This document shows, in pieces, positions 53,033 to 62,103 of a DNA stretch of 64,000 bases. Numbering within the stretch: position 1 is the stretch's first letter; each line of letters begins with the position of its first letter. A model generated the notes under the pieces. It did no database searches and was not told where the DNA came from. It saw nothing but the letters and a program-made list of their open reading frames with translations. A program made the translations under genes and the position numbers. Source of the DNA: Megamerina dolium. Lineage: Eukaryota; Arthropoda; Insecta; Diptera; Megamerinidae. The stretch covers positions 38,412,639 to 38,476,638 of the forward strand of contig OY978530.1 of NCBI GenBank assembly GCA_963854835.1, written 5' to 3'.

Positions 53033-55948
53033 TTACACAAATCTCGATTGCAGCATGTGGCTCACAATGTTATCGGGCGTCATCCTTTCGTTTATTAGCC
53101 TCTCTATATTTACTCTCTGTGCTACATATCTCGAACAAGAGAAAAAGATATGCTCTGCGTTTTCACCGATACTACTGTAGAAGGAGCATTCTGTCGCATC
53201 ATCGTGCCCGAATCTGAGGAGGTACTCCCTGAAACAGCCATGACCCGACAAAAACTGCGTCAGGTAAAAGTCTGTCTCTCCATGTTTTCTATCGACCCAT
53301 GCTTGCACGTTCCTGACGAGGCTGTGCGTCCACCTTCCTTTTTCTGCGGCGTCCCATTGTGTTTGCCACTCGTCGAAGCTCATCTGTGTCTCCTCTTTAC
53401 GTTCATCTGCCGTTAGTCGCCAATTCATGCTTTTTGCTCTGTTGTAGACTCTGCTCAGCTCTGAAGCCATTATGTCTGGCGGCATAATGCCAGATATAAC
53501 ATCTAAAAGCGCAGGTTACTCAAATTGCGCTTAGCCTAAAACTGCTTTCGCCTTCTTGACATATGTTTTTTGACGCAGGGCTCTTTCCCATATAGGCGCG
53601 GCATACATTAATACCGACTGGCTTACTTTAGCCAGGAGTGCTCTCCTTCTCTGGCTAGGGCCGCCAATGGTCGCCATGATTATCGTCAGAGCCGTTGTCA
53701 CTGCAGCCACTTTACTATATGCCATTTAAATATGAGCCTTGAAATTGAGTCTCGCATCAATCATCACACCAAGGTACCTCAGTGACGATTGCGTTGGGAC
53801 ATTATAGCCGTCAATGTTCAGGGTTATTGTTTCCGTTTTTTTCCAGCTTGAAATAAGGACCGCCTCTGTTTTCTGTCCTGCAAGCTAGAGGTTTGTCATC
53901 GTGAGCCACTCCTTAATCTTCGACGCTGTCTCATTGCAGATGCTCTAAATCTGGTAAAGTTCCTTCGCAACGATCGTCACAGCAATATCGTCCGCATACC
54001 CGATTATCTGAGCTTCCTTTGGCATCAAGAGGTGTAACTCCCCATCGTACAACACATTCCATAGCAACGGGCCCAGTACGGAGCTCTGCGGTACTCCGCC
54101 CGTTACAACATAGCTTTTAGGACCATCGTCGGTATCGTATAATAACAGTCTGTTAGACAGATAGCTGTGTATTATCCGCAGCAGATACACAGATGTTTTC
54201 TTCGCCTCCAGCGCCCTCATGATATGCGGCCAATATGCCGAGTTGAAAGCATTTTGAACATCAAATGTGACAACTGCGCAATATTTTTTGTCGCCATGCA
54301 TCCATCTGACGCCCTCTATCGCCTTGCACGCAATGCCCGTTAATTTTCCAACTGCGTCTATGGTGGATCGATGTCTCCGAAAGCCAAATTGGTTCGCAGA
54401 CAAGCCAGGCGACTCACCTTCTAGATGATGCTCCAGACGTGTGCAGATCAACTTCTCCAGTATTTTGGCCATCGTGTCGATCATGCATAGCGGTCGACAC
54501 GCACTCGGCTCGCCTGCCAGTTTATTCGGTTTCTGAAGTAGGACTAGACGCTGTTTCTTCCACGCTTTCGGAAAAACCCCTTCATTCAATCAACGCATAT
54601 AAAGCTCAGCGAAAACGTTCGTATTATGTTTAAAGGCGATCTTAAGCGCCTTGTTCGGGATACTATTAAGTCCAGGCGCCTTTGTGTTACCGAACCTTTC
54701 CGCCGTCATTATTATCTCCGCCTCGTCGATTAGCACTGCTTCCTCTACTGCGGGTGTTACCATACTTGGTTTTGGATCTTGCTCCGGGAAAAGCGTTTTC
54801 ACCACCTTTTCTAGGAGAATAGGGCAGGTTGGTGCTTGGCCTCTACCACCTTTGACCTTCATCATGACTATTTTGTACTCGTCGCCCCACGGGTTGTCGT
54901 CCACGTTTTCACAAAGTTCTTTAAAGCACGAGGACTTGCTTCTTCTTATCGCCTTCTTAAACTCCTTGCGTTTTTTCTTGAAGCATTCACGCAGTCTTGT
55001 ATGCTCCAACGTACCTATGCTTCTTGGGCAGAGTCGTCTCGCTCTATGACATTCGCTTCTTAGCGGGTTAATATCATTGTTCCACCAATATGCGGGCTTT
55101 CTAGACATATTCTGTCCTTTCCTGCACATGGCAGCGTCGCAGGCTTTGCTAACATACTTCACCAGCATATCGGCTTGTTCGTCCACGTCGTTTGAGCTGT
55201 CCGGGTTCTCATCTAGCATGAATCTGAAGGCTTCCTCGTCTAGTGTTTCCACCTTCCACCCTTTGGTCTGAGTTTTTTGCAGCCTCCCTCAAATCTGTGC
55301 ATGCTTTCCGAGTTCCATCATAATAGCAAGATGATCGCTATGCGTATAAAAGTCGCACACCTGCCAACTTGCCGTTCGCACCAGTGCACGGCTGACGAAC
55401 GTAATGTCAATTATTGATCCGCGACCGTTCTTCCCAAAGGTATTCTTTCCGCCGGTATTGAGCAACACCGCGTCTAGCACGGAGAACGCCTTAAACAGAG
55501 CATCACCCCGTCTGTTTGTATAACTGCTGCCCCATTCCTCGGCCCATGCATTGAAGTCGCCTGCTATCACGTTTGGCGTAGTATTTCGAGCGTCATTCAC
55601 TAGCTCGTCCAGGATCCTTTCGTAGTCGACATGCGTCACACTCGGCGGAATGTAGCAGCTGTAAAAATTAATTCCACAGATCTTCGCCCGCGAATAGTGT
55701 CTTTTTCCAGAGAGTGACTTATCTTGGAGGGAGTTGCCTCCACAGGCCAATATGACAGCTATGTTTCCGTAATCAGAGTTCCAGGTTCCGGCGCTTAGGT
55801 TCTTGTACTGCTCGCAGATTATCCCAACGTCTATCTTCTTCTCATATAGTGTCTGTATCAGTAGCTGCTGCGCAGCTTCACAGTGATTTAAGTTGATTTG
55901 TACAACTCTCACTTGAGCCTTTTGCACGCTGCTTGATATAGGGGACAC
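53033..55948 (-). pseudogene. R1-group ORF2: endonuclease and reverse transcriptase (broken)
   Basis: The endonuclease, 55948-55289, is open: VRVVQINLNHCEAAQQLL, IICEQYKNL, VIAGDFNAWAEEWGS and YTHSDHLAIMM. A stop after KHAQI near 55290 precedes a linker (55252-54590), with another stop near 54589. The RT, 54589-53945, has CRPLCMIDTMAKILEKLICT, NQFGFRRHRSTIDAV, TFDVQNAFNSAYW, GVPQSSVLGPLLWN and YADDIA near 53990. The thumb (53940-53730) is frame-broken. The C-terminus, 53725-53033, has RLTADERKEET, QFLSGHGCFREYL and a Cys/His motif (C...C...HIFFSC). Confidence 0.85.
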
Positions 55949-57318
55949 TTCTTACTGCCGATTTCGTGACCCGTATCCTCCTTCCCGTTGCTTTTGCATG
56001 CTCCACAGAATGGTTTTTTGTCGCATACCTTTGCGAAGTGACCCTTCTCGGCACATTTCATGCAACTTTTACTCCTATCGTCCACGTTGGTACACGCTTT
56101 TGCCACATGTCCGTGTTCCAAGCACCTAAAACTAACTTCTTTAGGTTAGGCTTCTCCCTTATTCGACAGACCACCCATCCAATCTTGATCTTCTGAGCGT
56201 CAAGCAGTCGCCTTGCATCCAAAGCTGGAAGGCTTACCACCGCAGTCTGTGTGCTTAAGTAGCTTAACTCCTTTACTTGCGATCTGATAGCCTCCACTAT
56301 ATCCTCCTTCGTGGTAATTTCGTCTAGATCGCGGATCTCCACCGATATCTCGTGTGTTAGCGTTCGGATATGCGCTTGGCAACCTATCACCTTGCTTATC
56401 TCCTTCTCATAGACTCACGTGTTCGTAAACTGCGCCTTTTTTTATTCAAGCAGAATCTCTCCTTTCGCCGTCGTCCTGATCCGCGAAACGTTCTCACCGA
56501 GTTCCTGCAGAGCATCGTCTTTTTTAACAGCGCTAAGTATGTCGCTGTATGACATGTTTCCAGCACATGCAATGCACATGCGTATAGGTTGCCTTCTTCT
56601 TAGCGGTTTGTGTTTTGCGCTTGACCTGCTTCCAGCCATTCTCCTTTTCCGCTTTTTCTCTACCTTTTGCAGGATTATTACTTCCATCCTTCCTCCTCGC
56701 ACTCGCCATTGGCTTGAGCACTTCTTCGTGGTCGGGTTTATTCTTCTTGGGTGGTGTCTTTCGAGCCAACTGTTCATCTTCGCGGGGTCTCTTCGGCGTT
56801 GAGTCTATCGATGTCAGCCTTTAGGGGACATTTAGTCTGACTTCTTTTATTTTATTGTACTCGTTTTGAGCGCAAGTGTGAAGTCTCGTTACTGTGCTGA
56901 GTAGATCTCTGATTTGATTATTAATCGACCGTTGCGGCAGACGCATTCCTTCCGTCAACTTCCTGATTGTCTCGCCTAATTGTGTCATGATATCGCCACC
57001 CGAATGTGTCGCTTCAGCCAGAGGCGTGCTATTCTGCAGCGCAGGTGGCGGTTATCGCGCTCTTGTTGGTTTTTCTACAGTTAGTGCCTTAATGGGCGAT
57101 CGCACCAGTTTTGATGCACGCTTAAAAGGGTCAGCTTCGGTTTTATCATCTTTTGGAGTCTTGTCCACTATGTTGCACACTCCACTTGTAATCGGTGTTC
57201 TCTTGGCTGGATCAGCTTCAGATACCTTGCTTCCACTGTCACCAAGGGTTTGTATGCCGCTACTTATTACGATGTTTCTGTTAAGACTGCTGCTGTTGTT
57301 GCTGTTTAATTTTTCCAT
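55909..57318 (-). pseudogene. R1-group ORF1: zinc-knuckle protein (broken)
   Basis: The N-terminus starts at 57318 (MEKLNSNNSSSLNRN), stops near 57052, and continues in other frames (56769-56533 and 56777-56442), rich in Lys, Glu and Ala. Then come a folded segment near 56390-56160 and three Cys motifs: CLEHGHVAKAC-like, CMKCAEKGHFAKVC and CGACKSNGKEDTGHEIGSKKC. The terminal TGA at 55909-55911 lies downstream of the ORF2 ATG at 55948, so ORF1 and ORF2 overlap by about 40 nt. It would bind element RNA. Confidence 0.75.
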
Positions 57319-58008
57319 TTACTGTCTGTACCAGCGCATCGTGTGTAGGGGGGCGGGCCGAAATAGACAGGAACGGGTATAACCTCGGGGACTGTGCCCT
57401 ACCCCAGTTCCCTGAGGCCTGTCCTTTGCCTTTCCGGTTCCGGAAAACACGGACGAACCGGCGCTCACCCGGGGCAACGTAGGCTACAACTCCTGCGTTT
57501 AATACACACTTCCTGACTAAGGCCCGAAGGGATTGGTTCCTGATACCCACTGCAGCTGGCACCTCGGCAGAGCAAGCTCACATCATTCTCTTCACCCCAA
57601 CAGAATAGTCAATTATTAAGGTTTTGAGCGACTCCCAGTGCGCCGCGGAGTGGATTGGTCAATCTAAACAGCCGCACCTAACATGGTGTACAGACGCTGA
57701 CCAGGAAGCGGTCCACTATGGAAACCGTCACGCCTGGATTTTTGTGTAACTCATCATGCCTATGCAAGATGAGTGGGATACAGTTTTCTAAGAGGCGGTG
57801 ACGATTCGCCACTGTCACAGGAACTTCATAGGATATGCTAGCTTATATACCGCATCCTCCGCTCCTGCAACTCATCGTCGGGATTGCTTATTCGTTTAAA
57901 CTTGTTTCGTAACTAACCTGCTATCCGCGACCTGCCGACTCCCCCGGTAGCTTAAAGCCCAGCGATAGTACGCGATCCCGTAGGACCAGACCGTCCGGGA
58001 TACACACA
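57319..58008 (-). promoter_or_regulatory. R1-group copy 1, 5' UTR
   Basis: Non-coding GC-rich sequence before ORF1. The part 57340-57645 matches 61755-62070 of copy 2 (shared ACCAGCGCATCGTGTG, GGGGGGCGGGCCGAAATAG, GGAAAACACGGACG and AGAGCAAGCTCACATCA). Conservation between copies whose ORF1 proteins differ suggests promoter or RNA-structure function. The part 57650-58008 has no partner here and its membership is uncertain. Confidence 0.55.
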
Positions 58009-58483
58009 AGTGGTGTGAATATATTATTGTATGTTATATTTTGGTATGTGGGTAGATTGATATGTGGTTAGTATTAGAAAAATTGTATATAAGCTGCCAG
58101 CTTAGTGAAGGCAGCGTTTTCAGTTGTGAGTCTTGTACCGAGTGTGAATTGCTAGCGTGTAAGAAATTGTAAAATACTGGGATCCTTACGAGGCCCTCCA
58201 GTATTAGTGTAAGAGTGTAAGAAATTGTAAATACTGCGATCCTTACGAGGTCCTCCAGTATTAGTGTAAAAGTGCATAATTGAAAGTAACACCAGGAATA
58301 ATGCGAATACCCAAAATCGCAAGTATCATTGATAAAGTATAATTGTTTTATTCAGCTAACTAGTGTGATAGTCTCGAAGGATATTTAGGAGCTTAGGTCT
58401 AGGTGCTAATCTTGTGCGTTACATCTTTGAGTCTAGCCGTTAGGTACTTAGTGAGTGTTGTGGAAAAATAGTACACAACATTT
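58009..58483 (+). repeat. Gypsy-A copy 3, 5' LTR
   Basis: Starts AGTGGTGTGAATATATT, in keeping with the AGT start of 17.6/297-type LTRs, and ends TACACAACATTT before the primer site. TATA-like TATATAAG near 58086, with TTTTCAGTTGTGAGT downstream, could be the core promoter. A 58-bp tandem duplication lies in the R region. The left limit is inferred. Confidence 0.7.
58157..58271. repeat. 58-bp tandem duplication inside the Gypsy-A LTR
   Basis: Two units starting GTGTAAGAAATTGTAAA at 58157 and 58215, each with ATCCTTACGAGG-CCTCCAG and differing by a few bases. Confidence 0.9.
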
Positions 58484-58504
58484 TGGCGCAGCCGGTAGGA
58501 TACT
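58484..58504 (+). other. Gypsy-A copy 3, primer-binding site
   Basis: TGGCGCAGCCGGTAGGATACT matches the tRNA-Ser primer site used by the 17.6/297 group (TGGCGCAGTCGGTAGGAT) except for one base in the first 18. Confidence 0.85.
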
Positions 58505-58603
58505 GCGAAATATCTTGTATATACAAGGAGTTTTACGTTCAACGTTTAACGCAGTACAGGATCTAATTCTAGTGTGCAAACACACTTCACTTTTTGGGGT
58601 GAA

Positions 58604-60023
58604 ATGGACAAGATATCCTACGAATCATTAACAAGAGAACTAGACGTTGCAATAACCGAGTCAATCGACTTCGTGTGGAGCTTGTGTAAGCAACACAGCA
58701 CATACGAGCAATTCCAGCTCATAAAATCAAAGGTGCATCACGGAAAGGTACTAAATACAATAAGGGAATTATACGCCACGTTATCCGAGCTAAACGATCT
58801 ATTGAAAAGCCGGGCTGAAGCAGCCTTAAAACAAAAAGACGATTTAGAGGCAGCAGAGATACAAATTAGGGATCTGCGAACTCAGAACACCAAACAGGGT
58901 TCCGACGCGGAACAGCTAGAAGTAGAGATTACTAAGACTCTTAATAGAAATAAGGAAATAGAAGCTTTAATAAAAGAAAAGTGCATTTCAGAAGAATTTA
59001 TAGGGAAAAGGCTTAGAACTTTGGTTGACTCTGAGCAGCTAAGTGCACTACAGGCAAGAGAGAGGAACCTTGAAAGAGAACGCTGCCTCGCACAGGAGAC
59101 ACCTCTTCGTCGCCGTACACCAGTACACAAAACCACAAGTACAACCTGAATTAAAGCTAAAAATGTGTATTGACGAAATAGCACAGACCGTCAGTAGACT
59201 AGTCCCAGTACACACTGGAGCAGAGTCTAAAGATTTGAGGAATACACCAGTTCAATTCTGGGAGCGAATTAGCACGAAAAGCAATAAAACCCGACGAGTT
59301 GGAAGATTTCGTAGCAGCGACTATATGGTGATGCTTATAACTTGGTGCTAAGTAAGAAATTCGCTAATATAGAGGAATTGTATACAATTCTGCGAAACAC
59401 ATATTTGAAGACCGTTCGCCTGGAACCGCTCAAGCACCAAATACAAGTCGCACGTAGTTGACGTGCGCAAAAACACGTATATCAGGAAGATATACGTGTT
59501 TTTGCGAAGAGATTAGGTGATTTAAAATCCACGGTGTATTAAGAATAGATACGGTGGGATCGGAGACCAAGCGTTGTTCAAAGAGCTAGAGGGGACAAGA
59601 CGGGCACGTTAGAAGAATTAGTAGAAGAGGTCGTAAACACGGGTATTCTGCTCGAAAGTGGACAACGGTTCAATCAGTTTAATATGGGAGCACTATATTC
59701 ATATGACGTTCACCAAACTGAGGCCAGTAATACAGTGGCATTTCACCAGAACAGAAACGACAAGATGCCACTCAGAATGAACAAATACCTAAATAATAAC
59801 GTAAGACCCCAAAATAGCCAAAGGAAAGTTCCTACCTGCTCCTTCTGCGACAAAAAAGGGCACACCAGAAACGACTGTTTTAAGACAAAAAACATGCCCT
59901 ATTGCATAAAATGTAAAAAATGCGGACATAAGTTTAATTTGTCATGCAAACCTCCAATAGTGAATAGGTTGTTTTGTAAATATACAAAGCCATCTCCGGA
60001 TAACTTTTTAGCAATAGTGTTGT
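58604..60023 (+). pseudogene. Gypsy-A copy 3 gag (broken)
   Basis: The start ATG at 58604 reads MDKISYESLTRELDVAI. About 180 codons follow, with a long Glu/Lys/Leu coiled-coil segment, to a stop at 59147. The capsid part continues in other frames (IDEIAQTVSRLVPVHTGAE near 59170; EDIRVFAKRLGDLKS near 59487). Zinc knuckles near 59840-59950: CSFCDKKGHTRNDCF and CIKCKKCGHKFNLSC. A perfect hairpin at 59466-59506 is an inserted reverse copy of adjacent coding sequence. After 60023 the frame enters R1-group copy 2. Confidence 0.8.
59466..59506. repeat. Perfect 18-bp hairpin in gag
   Basis: CGCAAAAACACGTATATC (59466-59483) and its exact complement (59489-59506) with a 5-nt loop. Only the right arm fits the Gag reading frame. 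Confidence 0.95.
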
Positions 60024-60029
60024 TACTGT
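60024..60029. repeat. Putative target-site duplication of R1-group copy 2
   Basis: TACTGT here and at 62104-62109. Short, so chance is not excluded. Confidence 0.45.
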
Positions 60030-60204
60030 CTTGGGGACGCCAGATGGCGGCAGTTCCTTATTCGTCTTCGAACATACCATCATGAGTTGTGTGTCCATAT
60101 TGTTCACTGATTATCACTACGTGTGCTTCCTTTTCAGCGATAAGTTGCTCCATAAGTACGTCTGCTGTGCTACTCCTATGCATGTTAGCTTGGAGTGTCT
60201 TCAT
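60030..60204 (-). pseudogene. R1-group copy 2, ORF2 start (endonuclease N-terminus)
   Basis: From the ATG at 60202-60204 it reads MKTLQANMHRSSTADVLMEQ and VVIISEQYGHT, the first strand and the catalytic Glu region of an R1-type endonuclease. A stop follows MFEDE and then GTAAIWRPQ, where sequence passes into Gypsy-A. It starts 15 nt after the ORF1 stop. Confidence 0.7.
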
Positions 60205-60218
60205 GTTTGGCTATTCCG

Positions 60219-61745
60219 TTAAGACATCGGGCACATGCCAGAACCCGGCACGTGTTTTATACCGCTACGTTCAGCATTTATACACAAGCAGCATTTCGGT
60301 TCGTTCGTGCACTCCTTCATCTTATGTCCTGTCTCTCCACATCGAATGCAAATACCCTCGTCGTTTCTGTCTGGTCCCTTACACTCTGTCCGGAGATGTC
60401 CTATGCCGAAACACCGAAGCATCGCTTCAAGGGAGTGGTCGGTCTCATCCTAGCACTGATTCATCCTATTTTAATGTTCTTCGACTGAAGAATATTAAGA
60501 CTCTCTCTTGAAGACTTTGACTTGCTGTCGACTGTTTGGTGCAGTTATTTGTACCGCCATTTCCTCGCTGTTGATGACCAGTTTTCTCACGGCGTCTTCG
60601 ACCTCTTTCTTATCTATAGGATCTCTATAGTCGTGGTGGGCCTGAGAGTGATAATAGAGGCAATCTCTTTTACCGACTTCTCCAGCTGCCGTACGATATC
60701 AGGCTTGATGGATTTTCCCTTTTCTTGCTCTAAAAGAAGGGCGCCAGCTCGAGTTCTCCTGATACCTTTCACCATTGCGGTCTCATCTGGTGTCGTTCTG
60801 CTGCGGATGTTTTTTAGAATTTCCGCGTAGCTGTGGCCCTCCGTTGGTTTAACTAGTATAGCCTCTGGTTTTAATTTGGGAGTTCGCTTCTTCGTATCAT
60901 TTTTTGCGCTGTCCCTATCGCCTAGCGGTGTTTTGTGTGGTGCGCCATTTTCTTTACTCCCCGCGAGAGCTCTTTTGAGACGTGGTTTTTTACAGCTAAC
61001 TAGGTGCCATTTTTCCAGTTCCTTAACTCGCGTTTTCTTGGAGGAGTCCGGTGCAACGGGACCAGGTGCAGTCTGTTTTGCCGATGATGGTGTTTTATGT
61101 TCGGTGTGTGCAGGCACATTTTGTGATGCTGTAGGCGTAACTTTGTTATCTCCGCTAATAGCTATTATCGCAGATTTTTTTTCTTGTTGGTCTTCTCAGC
61201 TTGGCTCCAACCCTTTCTGCAATATTTGATGATATCGAAGAGCTTTTCAAGTTCAAAGACGCAGGGTTTGATTTCCATGATCGTGTTTCTTTGCCTAGTA
61301 AAGACAGCTTTTATCTTCCGTAGTATTTTGTGCATTTTTCTAGAGCTTCTTCCCCTTGGGCTTGCATTTTCAAAACAAAATCTTGTCGCGGAGAGCCTGT
61401 GTCTACGTCCTTTGATTGTAGGTTATCTGCTGTTACCGGCGTTTGTTCGAATCGTTCCTGGTTTAGCTTTCCGATTATTGCATCAGTCCCCTCGTGTTCT
61501 CTATTCGACTGCATTGCAGCTCCTTCCGTTAGGGGCACAATTACGCCCGCAGGCGTTCTAGCTTTACTTTCTAAAGTAGTCTGGACTGTAATATTGTCTT
61601 TCTTTCCTCTTAGTGACATTTCCAACGGCGTGGTCGGGTTAGGTGTGTTCGCACTTTTTGGTGGTGACCGAAGAATACGCGAGCTTTTCGCGAAAGGACT
61701 CTCCTCCACTGTGTTATCTTTTGTTTTTTCCATATTTTCATCCAT
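60219..61745 (-). pseudogene. R1-group copy 2, ORF1 (broken)
   Basis: The N-terminus at 61745 (MDENMEKTKDNTVEESPFAK) is open to 61311. Another frame (61117-60614) is basic and contains EGHSYAEILKNIRSRTTPDE. Near 60540-60430 the frame changes again and zinc knuckles follow: CFGIGHLRTEC, CIRCGETGHKMKEC and CCLCINAERSGIKHVPGSGMC, with a stop at 60219. ORF1 of copy 1 has the same plan but little sequence identity. Confidence 0.75.
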
Positions 61746-62063
61746 TCCTTTTTAGTTTACCAGCGCATCGTGTGCAGGGGGGCGGGCCGAAATAGTCAAG
61801 AACGGGTGTAGTCTGGGGGACGGCGCCCCTACCCCAGTTCTCTAAGGACTGACCTTCGCTTTAGTGGTCCCGGAAAACACGGACGGACCAGCGCTTGCCC
61901 GGAGCAATGAAGACTACAAATTCTTCGCCCAATGTACACTTCCTGACCAAGGTCCAAAGTGGCTGGTTCCTGATATACGTTAAGGCTTACACCTCAGTAG
62001 AGCAAGCTCACATCACCCCTTCTACAGCGCCGACGGAAAAACATCAGCGAAGTTTTGGGGACT

Positions 62064-62102
62064 CCCAGTGCGCCCTGACGCATATCATCAGGGCTCACTG
62101 GG
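62064..62102. repeat. 15-bp hairpin at the 5' end of R1-group copy 2
   Basis: CCCAGTGCGCCCTGA (62064-62078) and TCAGGGCTCACTGGG (62088-62102) pair with one mismatch around a 9-nt loop, ending exactly where Gypsy-A resumes. Confidence 0.85.
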
Positions 62103-62103
62103 C

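Larger units (their letters stand above)
52671..58008 (-). mobile_element. R1-group non-LTR retrotransposon, copy 1
   Basis: Minus-strand element: 5' UTR (about 58008-57320), ORF1, overlapping ORF2 with endonuclease, RT and a C-terminal Cys/His region, and a 3' UTR of about 350 bp (53030-52671) without poly(A). Protein motifs are those of the R1 clade. It abuts the piggyBac relic at the 3' side and the LTR of Gypsy-A copy 3 at the 5' side. The outer limits are inferred from these junctions. The 5' UTR between 57340 and 57645 is shared with R1-group copy 2. Confidence 0.75.
60030..62103 (-). mobile_element. R1-group non-LTR retrotransposon, copy 2 (3'-truncated)
   Basis: Minus-strand element inside Gypsy-A copy 3. 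Contains a 5' UTR (62103-61746), ORF1 and only the first 58 or so codons of ORF2. Its 5' UTR is closely related to that of copy 1, while ORF1 is much diverged, so it is a second subfamily. Loss of the 3' part is unusual for non-LTR elements and may reflect later deletion. Confidence 0.75.
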
